From contig NC_088645.1 of assembly GCF_964019385.1 (NCBI RefSeq), positions 8,295,794-8,359,793 on the forward strand: DNA of 64,000 nucleotides, in the 5' to 3' direction. This stretch comes from Sycon ciliatum (lineage: Eukaryota > Porifera > Calcarea > Leucosolenida > Sycettidae). A model generated the notes under the pieces. It worked only from the letters and a program-made list of their open reading frames with translations. It did no database searches and had not been told where the DNA came from. Position numbers and translations under genes: made by a program. How positions within the stretch are numbered: the first letter of the stretch is position 1; each line of letters opens with the position of its first letter. Positions 47,495-60,800 of the stretch are shown here, one piece after another.

Positions 47495-47669
47495 CACTGG
47501 AGCATAGTTAAGGATAGGCCATATCGGAGATGATCGGCAAACTTACTGATCTTCTTCTACCTTAGGGATCATCCATCAGATTTTAGTCATCACTTTCTTT
47601 CTTGCTTCTTGTGTAGTGTTGCATGGTCAGTATAATGTGAGATTGATATGCACATCCAGTGGGCTGTGG

Positions 47670-47720
47670 ACATGTGTGTGTTGCGTGTATGTGTGTGTAT
47701 GTGTGTATGTGTGTGTATGT

Positions 47721-47759
<39 letters not shown>

Positions 47760-47834
47760 TCTGTGTGGTGTGTGTGTGGTGTGTGTATGCATGTATGTGT
47801 GTATGTGTGTGTATGCATGTGTGTGTGTGTGTGT
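47670..47834. repeat. (TG)n-rich tract after gene copy B
   Basis: Interrupted tgtgtatg/tgtgtg repeats, homologous to 23,366-23,478 but of different length and pattern. Confidence 0.9.
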
Positions 47835-48145
47835 CCACAGTGGATATTGTGTATTGTATCTCACTTAAACTTAATTAAGATGATCCTCACTTTTTGGCAT
47901 AGTTGCCAAGCTGCGGGTCTGAGAATATAAGCATATTCTGCATTGGCTGACATTGATTTTTGATTGTGAACATGATTGTATGTGCGTGTGCATGTAATTT
48001 GTTGTGGGGTCATATTGAATATTTGGGGTATTTTGGTGTAGGTGCTGATAGTACATGCTGCTGCTGGATTTCCGCCGCTATTTCTATTGTCATCGCTTAT
48101 TTCTATTGTCATCGCTTGAAGAGAATTCTGACCATAGTATAATAA

Positions 48146-48592
48146 TTTCCCGTTCGTTTTGGTGTTTTGATCGTACCCAGCTGCGCACACTCTATTATCC
48201 ACCCCAGCGTCTGGAGATAATGTGGGCTTTGTAGAAAAAAAAACACTCCCTGCTCAACTGATGAGGGATGAATTCCCCAGAGCACCGTACATTGTCCGGG
48301 GAGCGGTGCTTTTTTTCAGTTTCCAGACTAAAAAGACTTAGTATAGATTTTGTATGGCCTCTGGAGGTATGGTATACTGACTAGTCACTGTAGGAATACG
48401 TGCAGTTAGCTGCGTGCGCAGAGATCCCCGGGTCAGAGTAGTGATACTGACCAGATTTCTGTACATGCAGGCGTAACAGGAACTCTTCTCCCCCCCCCCC
48501 GCACCCCTGGGTTTCGGTTGAGTTCGCAAAGTAAGCACCCTTCTGGATGTTTTCACGTTCTCCATCTTAGTACTGTGTTGGTTTTCATCTAC
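48146..48592. other. Spacer before the TEDC2-like gene
   Basis: Holds a possible hairpin (agcaccg with cggtgct followed by a T-run, about 48,280-48,317) and a C-run near 48,490. It should contain the promoter of the next gene, but no TATA box is clear. Confidence 0.35.
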
Positions 48593-50747
48593 ATGTTCAC
48601 TCCGTACAGCCTGCAGAAGTACCTGGATGAACTGCTTGCCGTGTGCGAGCTGCGAAAGTCCAGACTGGAGTTTGAGTGTGATGAGTTGGCACGAATCCTC
48701 CACAAGCCCTGGCCCAGGCTACCGAGAGAAAGACAGCTAGCAGCAACAGCAATAGCAAAAGGTGTAATGTCTGCCCCTGCCCTGAGCAAACAGCCATCAC
48801 ACCGCAGTGTGGACAGCGCACACGGCATCAACAAGCCTGATCAGTTCCCTGCGCAGGTGCAAACCCAGCGGCCTAGTGAACCACGCACCGATGCCACAGC
48901 ACCCGTATCAGTCTCTGCCACGCCGGCCGCAGATTCAGCGGCTGCGTCGGCGGACGAGGCTCTGCTTGCTGAGGTACTCGCAAAGGCAAGGCGTGTATGG
49001 AAGCAACCGCCCAGCCAGTCATCCCACTCCACGACCTCCGCCTCCACCACCAGTACCAGCAGTAGCACCAGCACAGCTGCCAGACCAAAGCAGACTGCAG
49101 CAAGCAAGGGTAAGTGTTGCTCCTCTGTGTGTCTCTGTGTGTCTCTGTGTTGCTCCTCTGTGTTGCTCCTCTGTGTTGCTCCTCTGTGTTGTGTGTAGAT
49201 TGCGTGCACGAGACTTACTACGGCCACGCTCACGATCCAGATTGCAACCAAATTGCATTTCTGTATTGTGCATGATGTTTTAGAGGTGACGGTCCTGTGT
49301 CTGCTCCAGTGTCGGGTCAGCCGGGTCAGCGACCCAGGGGGGGGGGGTACTTGGACCCGCTTGGTAAAAGAACCCGGGTGGGCCTCAATCAGGGAGCCCT
49401 AAGATTCCCACTTCTCCCACGACTCCCTGATATACAATAGCCGCACTTGAATGTACCCGGGATTGACCTGTTGCTTGAGTCGTGCCCAGGTACACGTGGA
49501 CCCGGTTGGTTTGAAATCCTAGAGCAGACACTGGGGTCCCATTGATATGATACTGTAGCAAGAAGGACCCATGAGTGTGTGTGATCCCCGGTAGCCTAAT
49601 CAGTAGGGCACTGTCCCGGAAAGACAGGGGTGCTGGGCTCGAATCCCGCTCGTGGGCCCTTCTTTGCAACAATACTTACTGACGTTGTAGCTTTGGCCTA
49701 GGTGAAACCATGGAAACAACCCAATTTTTGACCAATCGTCAATCATTGTTGAAAGGTAATTTTTTGTTCCGCAGATCTGAGTATGCGATGCATGTTGTGG
49801 CAGAGTAGGCTGCCAGAAAACATCATGAATTTGTAATAGCGGTCGCTCATGACACTCCTCTTTTCATCATAAGTATCACAAGGTGTTTGGAGTATGGGAG
49901 CTCATAAAAAATCCATTGCGGTTGCTTTCGTTCCTTGTGCAGGCACCTGCCAAATACTACACTCATTTTTTTTAATGTACATGTATGCTGATCACTCACT
50001 CCTCCCACACCCCCTTCCCCACCACGTTTATCCATCTTTCATTTTGTTCACTTTCAGCTGATTCTGGTTCCAGCCATAGCGCTACATTCAGACGTCCTCC
50101 AGTGCATCCGGACACAAGAAAGCAGAGAGAGCAACCCGGTCAGAAACCCAAGCCGGGTGCAAAGGAGCGACGGCGCAGCTATAGCCCTGGCGTCGCGCGT
50201 GCCCACGTGCCCAAAGACGGCCCAAGAGCGAAGAAATCCGACCCAGTGGCAAGACGGCAATCTGACAGTGCTGGACCTGACGTTGGTGGCCCAGGCTCTG
50301 CATCTGTGAACACGTCGCCGCACAGTATAGCTGTAGGGAGTGCGTCACCTGCAGGTCCAGACCAGTCTCACCAGGTGCTTCCATCCAAGACACTACCCAG
50401 CGAAAACGTGGATGATGATGATGACTGTGCCAGGAGCACACATGACAGTGATGACGAGAAGTTCTTGTTACATAGAGATGGGTAAGGTACGAAAGTGATC
50501 GCATGGGGTAGTAACTAGTTAGTCTGGTCCAGATGTATGATGATTTGTCATCACATTCCCTCTCTCAACTCCCGTACTACCATCTCCCATCTCTATTTTA
50601 CGTTTGTCGCTCCATTCTCTCTTTCTCTCTCCCTCCCTCTTCTCTCTGTCTCTCTCTCTCTCTCTCTGTCTCCCTCTCTGTCTCTCTCTGTCTCTCTCTG
50701 TCTCTCTCTGTCTCTCTGTCTCTTTGTCTCTGTCTCTCTCTTTCTCG

Positions 50748-50832
<85 letters not shown>

Positions 50833-50849
50833 TCTCTCTCTCTCTCTCC

Positions 50850-50889
<40 letters not shown>

Positions 50890-51965
50890 GCCCTCATCCT
50901 ATCATGCCTGCCCACCTGTGTCCCCTGCCCATCTATCTCTCCCTCCCTTGATCCCCCCCCCCTCACATGCACCGTCCCTCCCCTCATTCCCTCTGCTTTT
51001 AAATCTTTATTTGGTCATACTGTTGGTCCAATGTTTTGTCTGTTATCTGCTGTGTTTGCTGTGCACATGGCAGGGCAAGTCTGAAGTTGCCCGGAAGGTA
51101 CAGCAAGTTGCTTGAAGATCACAATACGTGAGTAGTGCCCGGACACACTGAACGGTAGTAGCACCCAAGCACACTTACTCACATTTGCTAGTATTCACTT
51201 CATAGTTCCTACACTTTTCGTGTTATTGCGCCCAGGGCACAGGCTTCAAGTGGTATGTTACTTTAGCTAAGCTATAAGCTCGCAATGTTTCTCGCAGGTA
51301 GAGCACTCTGACTTTGACACTGTGAGCTGGTTTCAAAGTGCTTCGTTTTTCACTGGACTTGGTTGCGATTGGTTCAGCCAGTCTCTGTCAGCTCTACTGA
51401 CGAGAACTAACAAGGGAGGATCAGCTAGCTGTAGCTGACCAGAGATTGAGCACACCGGGGTGGTTTTTATCTGGTGTGATTTGAATGTCATCGTGCCATG
51501 TCTGCATACACAGCACAATATGACTGTTGTGTATGCAGACTACACAGTTCAGTCTGATAATATGCAGTGCTGCTTACTGCAATCCGATCGAGTGAGTCAA
51601 TGCCACGCCATGTGCAGCCATTGCCGGACCTGCGGACACTGCAATACTAGTATAATTATGTGAGCTGGTGCAGGACACAAATTTGACTCGCACGAGTGGA
51701 TTTCATAAAGTACATATTTTATGGCTCTTGGATATGCAGTTCCACCCCTATTCACTGATCTGTTTCACTGTGTGTACATTGAATATCTATCCCCTGCTCA
51801 GGCTGCTTACTCAAATACATGGAGCAAAGCAACCAGCTGCAGCAAGTCAGGCCCGGCACAAGTTCCTCTCACGCTTCACTCGCGACGTTGATGGCGCATC
51901 TCCATCATCTGTACCACCAGGAGAAGAAGCAGCAGAAACAGCAACTGCTGCTAATCCGCAAGACG
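48593..51965 (+). CDS. TEDC2-like centriole protein, 5' four exons
   Basis: Spliced model with consistent phases: 48,593-49,109, 50,058-50,481, 51,074-51,127 and 51,802-51,965, all introns GT-AG (gtaagt, gtaagg, gtgagt, gtaagt). The start ATG at 48,593 gives MFTPYSLQKYLDELLAVCEL, the same spacing from Met as remembered for human TEDC2. Further matches in order: a charged helix with ELARILHKPW, a helix EALLAEVLAKARRVW, a long disordered basic linker, then GASLKLPGRYSKLLEDHNT joined to LLTQIHG and AASQARHKFLSRF. The last corresponds to the LPAAF...AAAKTQFLQNM region of human TEDC2. By family knowledge TEDC2 acts with TEDC1 and delta/epsilon-tubulin to stabilise centriolar triplet microtubules. 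After 386 codons the C-terminal exons were not found before 54.8 kb; the gene may continue or be truncated. Confidence 0.6.
49585..49660 (+). mobile_element. tRNA-like SINE head in intron 1
   Basis: A-box-like tagcctaatcagtagggc, a 5-bp stem ctgtc/gacag around a 7-nt loop ccggaaa, and B-box ggctcgaatccc. No proper acceptor stem and no T33, so a SINE or tRNA relic rather than a working tRNA. Confidence 0.5.
50620..50885 (+). repeat. (CT)n microsatellite in intron 2 of the TEDC2-like gene
   Basis: First part ctctctgt-type compound repeats, then about 75 bp of pure (CT)n and further interrupted runs. It forms the pyrimidine-rich body of the intron before the acceptor at 51,073. Confidence 0.9.
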
Positions 51966-52653
51966 GTAAGTATCAGTCGTTGCAAAATGATATCCAGCCC
52001 CTTTGGCTCGGGTTACTTGACTGAGCAGACACATCACATCAAGCCATGTGAAAGCAGGGGGCTGGATTTCATTTGCTACCACTGCATGTTGCAAACAGTG
52101 ATTCTCATATGGGCATTTTTGGCAAATGATTTCATCCAATTCAGTTCAAGGTAAGGTGATTTGTCCATCTAGCTGTGTCTGCACTTGTCAAAATGAGAAT
52201 CCTGGACAAAAGGGATGTGCACTAATATTGTCCTGTTGTCAGCGTTGTACGGGTATCGTCAACGTCCACGCGTCTTTTACTACGCATGCCCAGTCACGGT
52301 TTGCTGCTGAGATCCTGGATAGGCAAAGCTGAGGCCATCTCCCTGTCTCCACCCAGTCCTCCATCTTATCCGGAGGTGATAGATGGTTGTCATGTGGCAA
52401 AGCGACTTCTCGCTCCACATATACTGGCATACACAAAGACATGGACAGCAATAGCGACAACACACAAAGTGAAGGGTAGTTGGCCGCAGCCAGATGTGAA
52501 CCGGATAACGAGTGAGGTATGGAAGCAAGGACTGAGAGCAGAGTGTCTCAGATAGAATAGGCGTGCCAGTGGATAGCTGAAATAGGCCATGATGCAGAAC
52601 CACTTGGGACCGTCAGATTAATTTTCCTGGACCGAGCCAGCCGGGAAAAAAAC
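51966..52653. other. Downstream of the last recognised TEDC2-like exon
   Basis: If the donor at 51,966 is not used, the frame reads through 19 codons to a stop at 52,022-52,024. No further exon with matching phase and recognisable sequence was found. Confidence 0.4.
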
Positions 52654-53075
52654 TAGGGCTCAAACGGTTAGTCCGATTAACCGGTTGCAGACCGGTTACG
52701 AAGAATTAACGGTTAACCGATAAAGATAACGGTTACGCACTAACTTTTCAGTCAATTTTTCAAGTATCAGGTCGTTGCAAAGTATGCACTTTCGCGCAGG
52801 CTGTCGCACGCGTACGCAATTAATTCTGGGCTGTCAACTCGGTCATATCTGGTCTCTTGGTGTGAGAGTATGTATGAATGAGCATGCAAGAGAATGTACA
52901 TGTGTGCGTTGTACTGAATAGGGTACATTTTTTTGAATGAGTATAGTCAAATATACGGTTAAAAAAGAGTCCGCAGGATTGCCGTGGCTGGCCTTAATAT
53001 AGGTTATAACCGTTAAACCGACCGTTAGCTTAGCAGTTAACCGTTAGGGGTAAAACCGTGACCGTTTGAGCCCTA
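52654..53075. mobile_element. hAT-type MITE, 422 bp
   Basis: Ends tagggctcaaacggtta and the inverted cgtttgagcccta, with repeated subterminal aaccggtt/taaccgtta motifs. The 8-bp flanks aaaaaaac and gaaaaaac match at seven positions, fitting the 8-bp target duplication of hAT transposons. Non-coding. Confidence 0.8.
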
Positions 53076-53083
53076 GAAAAAAC

Positions 53084-53898
53084 CCTCGCGCCGACGGACG
53101 CAGTTGTGAGGGAAAAAGCCGGGTGTATATCCCCAATGGCGATTAGGCATCATGTAGGCATGGCAAGCACATCACGGCAAACAGTGATAAAAAAGCAATG
53201 ATAATATGCACAGAAAAGAAGGGTGGGAGGGCAGGGACACTGGTGAGACTCGAAACTGACTGAAGAAGTCAGGAAAAGAAGCGACAATAAAGAACACACC
53301 AGATGCCATATTTGCAACTGAAAATATTTCACGAGAAATCATTTCTCGCGTATCTCGCTGCGCTCAGCGCCGGCGAGAAATACAACTTCCTGCATTTTCG
53401 GCAGAATTTGTTCATGTTTGTTGAACATGAATAGAACTTGCCCGTCTGGGTTTCACACATGCAGACACCACTAACACACACAGAAACGGACACACACACA
53501 CACACACATATATATATACATACACACACGCAGAGTTTATAATCGGCAGCATTCTGCAAATGTACTACAATCTTATGTTTGCCAGACGAGCCACAGTGAC
53601 TATGGTCATGGCTGTAACTTGGCACCCCAGGTGGCAGAGGAGTATTATTTATGAGATGCTACACATCCTGTTTTGTAATGAAGAAGACCAGTGGAGAGTC
53701 CTAGTACCTCTCACGCATACTACTCTGCAATATATGCCAATTTTTCCTTGCAACATCGGATCTAGACGTTACTGGAACACAACCAGTGCCTATCATGAAG
53801 AGATCCACTAACATTCAAACTTCCGGTCACTCCCGGCGGTTGTGCATGCACAGAACAAGTTACTTGTTGGAGCAGGAGCTTCTGATCGCACACTATAA
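53084..53898. other. Intergenic, no gene found
   Basis: Contains a short ca/ta-rich microsatellite (about 53,488-53,530). Nothing coding recognised. Confidence 0.4.
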
Positions 53899-54122
53899 TG
53901 TATACTCCAAAGCAACTTGTGCAGTATTTCCAACATACGAGTATTGTCTGTGCGAGGAGCCTGAATGGGCTCGTGACAGTCAGTGGAGTTCTTTCACGCA
54001 TGTACACAGATGTATACTCCAAAGTAACTTCCGCTGTATTTCCAAAATACGAGTATTGTCTTTTGTCTGTGCCAGGAGGATGGGCTCGTGACAGTCAGTG
54101 GAGTTCTTTCACGCATGTACAG
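53899..54122 (+). repeat. 112-bp tandem duplication
   Basis: Unit tgtatactccaaag to ctttcacgcatgtacag starts at 53,899 and again at 54,011 with several differences and a small indel (ttttgtctg). Confidence 0.85.
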
Positions 54123-54356
54123 AGCAGTAAAGCTGCTAGTTTCTTACTAGTGCTCAGTCAGCTGTCAAAACATTTTCCAAACGGTTTTCAACTTTTCAAC
54201 CCACTGTTCTCAGTAGTGGACTACATTGGAATGAAGTAAATAGAGCGTGAAATTTCATTCATGGGCATACCACTAAGAAGGTGGTGGAAGGCTAATATAT
54301 TAGTACTCCGCAATTCAAGTGCAATGGCAATAGCATGGTGTGTGTGTGTGTGCGTG

Positions 54357-54389
<33 letters not shown>

Positions 54390-54867
54390 CACCGATTATG
54401 CTTTAGACAATAGGGTATCAACAAAAGGATATATTAGCAGAATGTCACTGCTCAAGGGGAAATTGTGTGTACAAAGATTTGTCAAAAAGCAGGGTTTCGA
54501 TATCACAATGAACGTCGATTTTCACTTTCATCAACAATTGAAGTAACACCTCTCCACACAGTCTGACGTAAAAAACATGTTGAGTGCTACAATACGTATT
54601 GTGTGGTAGATGGCAGAATGTAGAACAGTGTACGTGTATGCGTAATGTGCAATGCCCTATCGTTACAGGATTCTCCGCAAAGTGGTTCAGGTGTCACAAA
54701 ATCTCTATGAACGTAGTGCTCCTTTAAAAAAAATTCACTTTGAAAGTAGGATTCTCGCCTTCATTCTAGATTGTTATAGGGTTTTGAAGCTTCACAAAGA
54801 CAAGACCTGCATAGCTGATAGATATGATTGTGTAAGACATTGGTTGGAGTAGAGCTGGTCAAAGAGT
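54123..54867. other. Between the TEDC2-like gene and the GTPase gene
   Basis: A (GT)n tract at about 54,338-54,389. No exon recognised. The two genes converge here, so their 3' ends probably lie in this stretch. Confidence 0.4.
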
Positions 54868-57800
54868 TCACTTTTTTGACTTGGTGGATTTGATCTTGGT
54901 TTGGAAGCGGACGAGTTGAGTTCGCAAGCTGGCACGCAGCCACCACTGATGACGGCTTGGTCGTGTGCTTTCCGGCGAGAGTGTCTTGCTGCGGAAATCG
55001 CTGGCCTCCGCCACCCAACTGCCGGAGTGCTTGATGGCGTAGATGTCGGACTGCGATCGTCGTCGCTTCTCCTGCACTTTCCTTGTCATGGCCGAGCGGC
55101 CTAGCGTGAGAACGGAGCCGCGAGCTGCGAGTGCCGACATGCCGCTCGGCCCCTCCATTGCGTTGCCGGGGGCGATTGCGCCGCCGCCGAGAATGGCACT
55201 GCCACTGGTCATTGGCGACGTCGGCATTTTATTGGGTGTGCCGGAGCGGCTGCCGGAGTTACTCGGTGTCAACGCGCCGTCCTTAAACAGACTGGGGCTG
55301 CGCATGATCTGCACCAGCATGGCCATGACGCGGTCCACGCCCTCGTGCCCGGACCGTGCCGACACCTCGTCGAAGTAGCAGCGCGTCTCCAGGCTGACCT
55401 GGCGTGCGTCGCGTGTCGGCACTTTGCGCTCGCTCTCCAAGTCACACTTGTTGCCGATCAGGATGATGGGCGGGAAGTCGCGCGCACTCCATGCGTCCAG
55501 GCTGTCGCGTGACCTTGCATTCGACTTGTCAATGTGTACCAGTGGTATACTGTTGGCTTGGCTTGGGCTCGTGAGTAGCGGTGACGCAACGCCCGACGCA
55601 GTTACCGTGCTCTCAGGCGACACACCGGGAACGGTGGGTGTGCTGCTATCGGAGTGTTCCGACGTGGCCGGCGAGAGCGATATGTGCGGCGGTGGCTGAG
55701 CCGCGGGCACGGCTTCCGCGTCGCGGTCCGCGTGAGAAGGTTCCTCGTGTGGCGATTGCGCGACGCACTCCGACATTGACGACCGGTTGCTGTTGGAAGC
55801 CGACGGTATGGTCAGAAGCTCTCGCTGTATGTGATCGATGGTGCGTTCGGCCTCGACCAGCGTCGACGGATCCGTGATGTCATACACCACTATGAACCCA
55901 TCTGCACCCAGCACCTTGGAGCGGAACAGCCCACACGACTCGGTCAAGTTCTGAATAGGAAAAAAAAACAATTCACAAGAAAACCGAAGAAGAATGACGT
56001 CAAAGCAGAACAAAAACCTTTATTATAAATCACTCTAGTGTTGAAGTTGGTTGCTCCAACGAGGAGCAACAAGTTCACTCTAGTGTTGTAAAAGAATGAC
56101 ATCAGTCAGTAATGACCCAGTGAGTGTTGATATGTACAATGCCAGGATGCGAGTACACGTGTACGATTGTTTGATGCCATTGTTGACGCAATGACTGTTT
56201 TGATTATTTCAGATCAATTACATCTAGACTCGGATGGAGAGCCGATGGATTATGTTATAGTAAAGAAGAGGACCAAGGACTGGTGGTGTTAGTACACATT
56301 ATAGAGCAACTTGCAGTTCCTTGGTACTTTTCTTTACTATAAATTTCATACGAACTTAGAAGTTGCGACTTCGGCGGTAATAGTCATGAAGTTGATTGTT
56401 CCAACTAGGAACACACGCTTCTTGCCGAACTTGACATTTGACTGACTCACGACTGCCATCCGGAGCACACGGAGCAAGTTCGGGAAGAAGCGTGTGTTCC
56501 TAGTTTGAACAATCAATTTCATTTAAGGAGATGTTTACATGTTATTCTGGCCCAGGGTATAGTAAGTTTTTGCTTTTGCGAGGTTAAAGTCGATATGGAA
56601 ACATCAGTAGCAAGTTGGGCAGTCTAGTCATGGGGTTACCCCGTCCCTGAGAGTCAAACATGGACCCTGGCTGAACATCGACTTATGATGTCGATGGTGC
56701 ACCTTAGATCCATTTCGAACCTATGCAAACAATTATAGTCTTGTGAATCGTCTTGTGATAGTGGAGGTTATGTACTTGGCAAGAGAGGAGGTATCATTTC
56801 GCGCACAAAATCACCCTGAAAAGGTCAAGTGAGCTGTATTGCAAACTACAATACTGTTTGTTCATCAATACAATACTCTCAGCACTAGTACGTCGTAGAC
56901 AAGCGGCTCACTCACCTGTCCAGCTAGCTCTGTAATGTCCAGTTCAGCACAACAGCCATCCAGTGCAAGGAACGAATGATAGCTCTCCTCTGCAAATAAA
57001 GATCAGAACATGGACAGAACACCATTGTTATGCACTGTACAGAACAGCATTGTTATGCACTGTACTGTCAAATCAACCTCACTGTTGTACCGTGCAGGTA
57101 CATTGTACATTTGCTGTATTACGATTAAGACCTAAAATTAACCACTCACACCATCAGCATACTAGTACTAGTTAGTAGAAGTGGACCTACCGACACCAAC
57201 GGGTTAAGTTCTGTGGGAAATTTTCATCAGTTTGGGGAATGAAAAGGAAAAAGTCCGAAGAACACCTTGACTGCCAATACCAGCCAGCCCTCGGACCGCT
57301 CCGATCGCTGTAGTCCAGCGATAGAAGCATACTATTTTCCTTGTGCCTGCTGGGATCCTTGATAGGCGAGGAATCTTACATGGGTGCGCGGGGGCACACT
57401 AGTTTGCAGCATGTATCATCAGTATAACAAGGATCACTCGATCTGCAATCTACCCGATGATGGACCTCAATATTTTTATCATGATCTGATAGATACAATG
57501 TACTGCATTATCAAGAGCTCACTCTTCAGACTTGGGAGAAAGGCGGAGAAACATTTGCGGTAGGAAAGCGAGCAAGAGATATAGACAGATGATAGAGAGT
57601 GAAGAGAGGATGACACATGGGGGAAGGCGGAAGAGATATAGACCTGAACACAGCAATCATTGTCGAACACATCCTAGACCTAGTGCGTTTGCTTACCAAG
57701 TGTGGGATCATAATCGTAGATGAACCTGTGCGTTAGATACTGTACTAGCAGAGCTGCAGGAATCATATTCAGACGCGGGGAACACGCACATACACATACA

Positions 57801-60800
57801 CACATGGGGGTACAAATGGTCAGTATAGGTACACTGGATCTTGGACGAATCATTATTACAAGGGTGTCTGTAAATAATAATTATTACGGGTACACGTTCA
57901 GGCCAAGTAAAGTCCACGCTTCTACCCCAGAGACACTGCAACGACCAAAATAGAATGGTTTTGAAACGTTTAGGCTTCATCGCCTCGCAGACGTGACCGA
58001 TCACAGCATTGCTACTGGCTATTTAGAAAAGAATCTCCTATCTTCAAACAGACAAACTACTTCTCTTCCCGTGATAACAAGCCAGGATAAAAGCGGAACG
58101 ATACAAAAACGCTCTATTTGTTGGTTTTACTAGCAGTGTCTAGAAACGGTGAACTCGTGTTCCTCTTGTGCTCCCATGAACTTATGTTCCCGTGCGTTAG
58201 TTGCTGGTTGAAACATTGAACCGCTGTGTTCCCCTACGTGAGTTGCTCGTTCTGCTATCTGTGCTTCTGCTATCATCCCCTGGCCTTCGGCAAGTACATA
58301 GACTAGATACCTGGACGGGGCGCGACGGAACTCACACAATCCGCTGGGATACCGTTGAACCCTTAGAACACTATAACTATAAGCATGCTGCATTATTTTC
58401 CACTTCGAGGGCTTCCTGGGGTCACCAATGCGCGCGGAATGCGATACATTGACACCGATTTCTGGCGTGTGACTTCCAGAGACTTTATCACCCATATGGA
58501 TGATATGGGCCGTTCTGTTTTAGTCTTTGTGCTGGTGGATCTTTTTAGTGGACGGGTACCACTGCAAGAACCGCTGACACCTTTCTCTGCTTGGTTACAG
58601 TTGTACGCCATTATGTCTCTGATCTGTTTATAGAGACACCCAAGGACGAATAGGTCATTGTTCTTTACAGCATGTCTACATTGTAGTTCGTTTGTGTGGA
58701 CCGGTTATTGTGAGAGCGTGAGTCTTGCGCGGCGGATATGTCTACCGTCCCGAGTACATTGGACACCTTGTGCGCTCATCCTTACCCAGTCTACCCACAC
58801 TGCACGATTGTACACAGCTGCTACTTGCTGACCTGTTGAAATGATCGTACACGTCTCGACAATATGCTCTCGACATGTCTACACAGTAATCCAAGCTAGA
58901 CTTTAGGTCTGCATGTAAGTTCATGTACAGGTACATGTACATGTACACGCAATGTGGCTATCGACATCATTTTGTGTGGCGACCACCTTGTCCGTGGAAG
59001 CTAAACATCGCACATACTTCGATCTGTGAATGATTTTGTAACATGTCAATTCGCCCCTAACGAGCCCTCCATTGTTCGTCTATATATAGCACACTGGATT
59101 CCTGGGTTTGTGGCGAGTGGTTTGAAAGAACGTACCCAGTCACCAAGCTGATAGTGTTTTGCTGTCTGTGGAGAGTAACCAGGTAACATCGGAACGCGTC
59201 ATTCATGACTGCGTGTGGACGCCCAACGTAAAGTGTAGATGGGCGGTAAAGAAATAGGACTGACTGGCATGACCTGACCACGGAATATATTCACCTTGTC
59301 CAATCGCCACATTGCATACGATCACATGGATTAGGTGGTTGTGCAACTTCGCTACAATGCCGAGCCAGAACATGTTCTCCATGGTTAAAGAACGCTAGCC
59401 AATGCAATGGCCATGTATTCCATCAGCGCTACTAGATCTAGTATCATGTCGCCTCTGATGACATCTCCACTATGTATCTGGCCTTTCACCGCCAGTGGTC
59501 GTGTTGAGCTCTGAATCGACATCGCTGAGGAGTGTTCTTGCGTCCGGTACAATACATGAAATCATACGTGAACTGGCACTCAATAGTCGTACCAGCGTTC
59601 TGTTACACACTTATATCATTGGATATTTTCCTTTGCAATTGCGTGCCAGTTCGAGCGAGCAGATACATGGCCGCAAATGCGCAATGATGATTGTCGCATG
59701 CGGTCGCAATCGCAATTACACTCGACGCCACTGACTGTGCCAATACGCATCGGTAACTGAACAGTGGTCCCTGTCAATCATCTCCCTTCCACAGTTCCAG
59801 ATGCTGTCAATAGACTCAGTACTAATCTACCTGGGCCAGCATCTGTCTCTAGTTCTGGCACGGTGGTACTTGCTTGGTCCACAGTTTCCGGGCGAGAGGG
59901 TAAATGCAGCCCTCTGCAATCCCATTCACTCAGGCCAGAACGATGGAAGCTACATCCTGCAAGGCTACAGGCAGAGTTGAATTAGTTCCTTCTCGATGTT
60001 ACTCAAGCTCAATGCCTTCGCGAGGTACATGACTATTACAGCCTGAAGCGGGAGAGTAATCGGAGTCATCTCTATAAATACTGAAGAAGTGTAGTCTTCA
60101 CGCGAAGATACTGGGTAATGACGAGATTTTCATGGCTCGGCATAATCCACCCAGTGCCAAGAGTCTATAAGATATTAACCCCCCCAAATGAACTCTTGTT
60201 AGCTCTGATTAGGTACGCAGATCCGCGCCTGAATGTCCAGGAAAACCAGCCAACACATCACCTCTTGCACAATACACAAGACAGTCATGCATGGTGAAGA
60301 TCTTCGCAACTTGTTCACAACCAGAGTCTGGGTGCAAGGTGGCCAGACTCTATTGCAGCCTACATCCAACCATCCCCTAGCCATGTACAGTGTAATAGCA
60401 CTACATGTACGTGATATGTAGGTTTACAGAAGGGCACTAGACTCACTCAACAAGTGTGCCACTGAGCATGCCATGCAGATGCTGAATTCCCTCTACATGA
60501 CGCGCACACCAGTGCCGACAACACGAGGCACATGTAGATCAATAAGTTGTGAACTTCACAATGCGACCATCTACAGATGAAATTCAACCAGTAACATTAA
60601 GTTTGTCTTCCTGCCAACGTCTGCCACGAGTCAGGATGCCGCGTTCGATTAGCGGCACTGACTAGTTTGTGCTGTTTTGGTGATATTCGCCTCATGTCGA
60701 CGTGGACACCTTGCGTCCTAACATATCACCCAGCAAACCATGCTGGGCTCCTCGAAAATGCAACCTATCCCCCATTATGCTGATTCTCTGTTCATGTGGG

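Noticed and set aside
48518-48592. An upstream non-ATG start for the TEDC2-like protein
   Set aside because: The ATG at 48,593 gives the same length to the first helix as known TEDC2; no ATG lies further upstream in the open frame.
58385-58633. 82-codon frame in intron 1 of the GTPase gene
   Set aside because: No recognisable protein, no splice context, and it lies within a well-defined intron.
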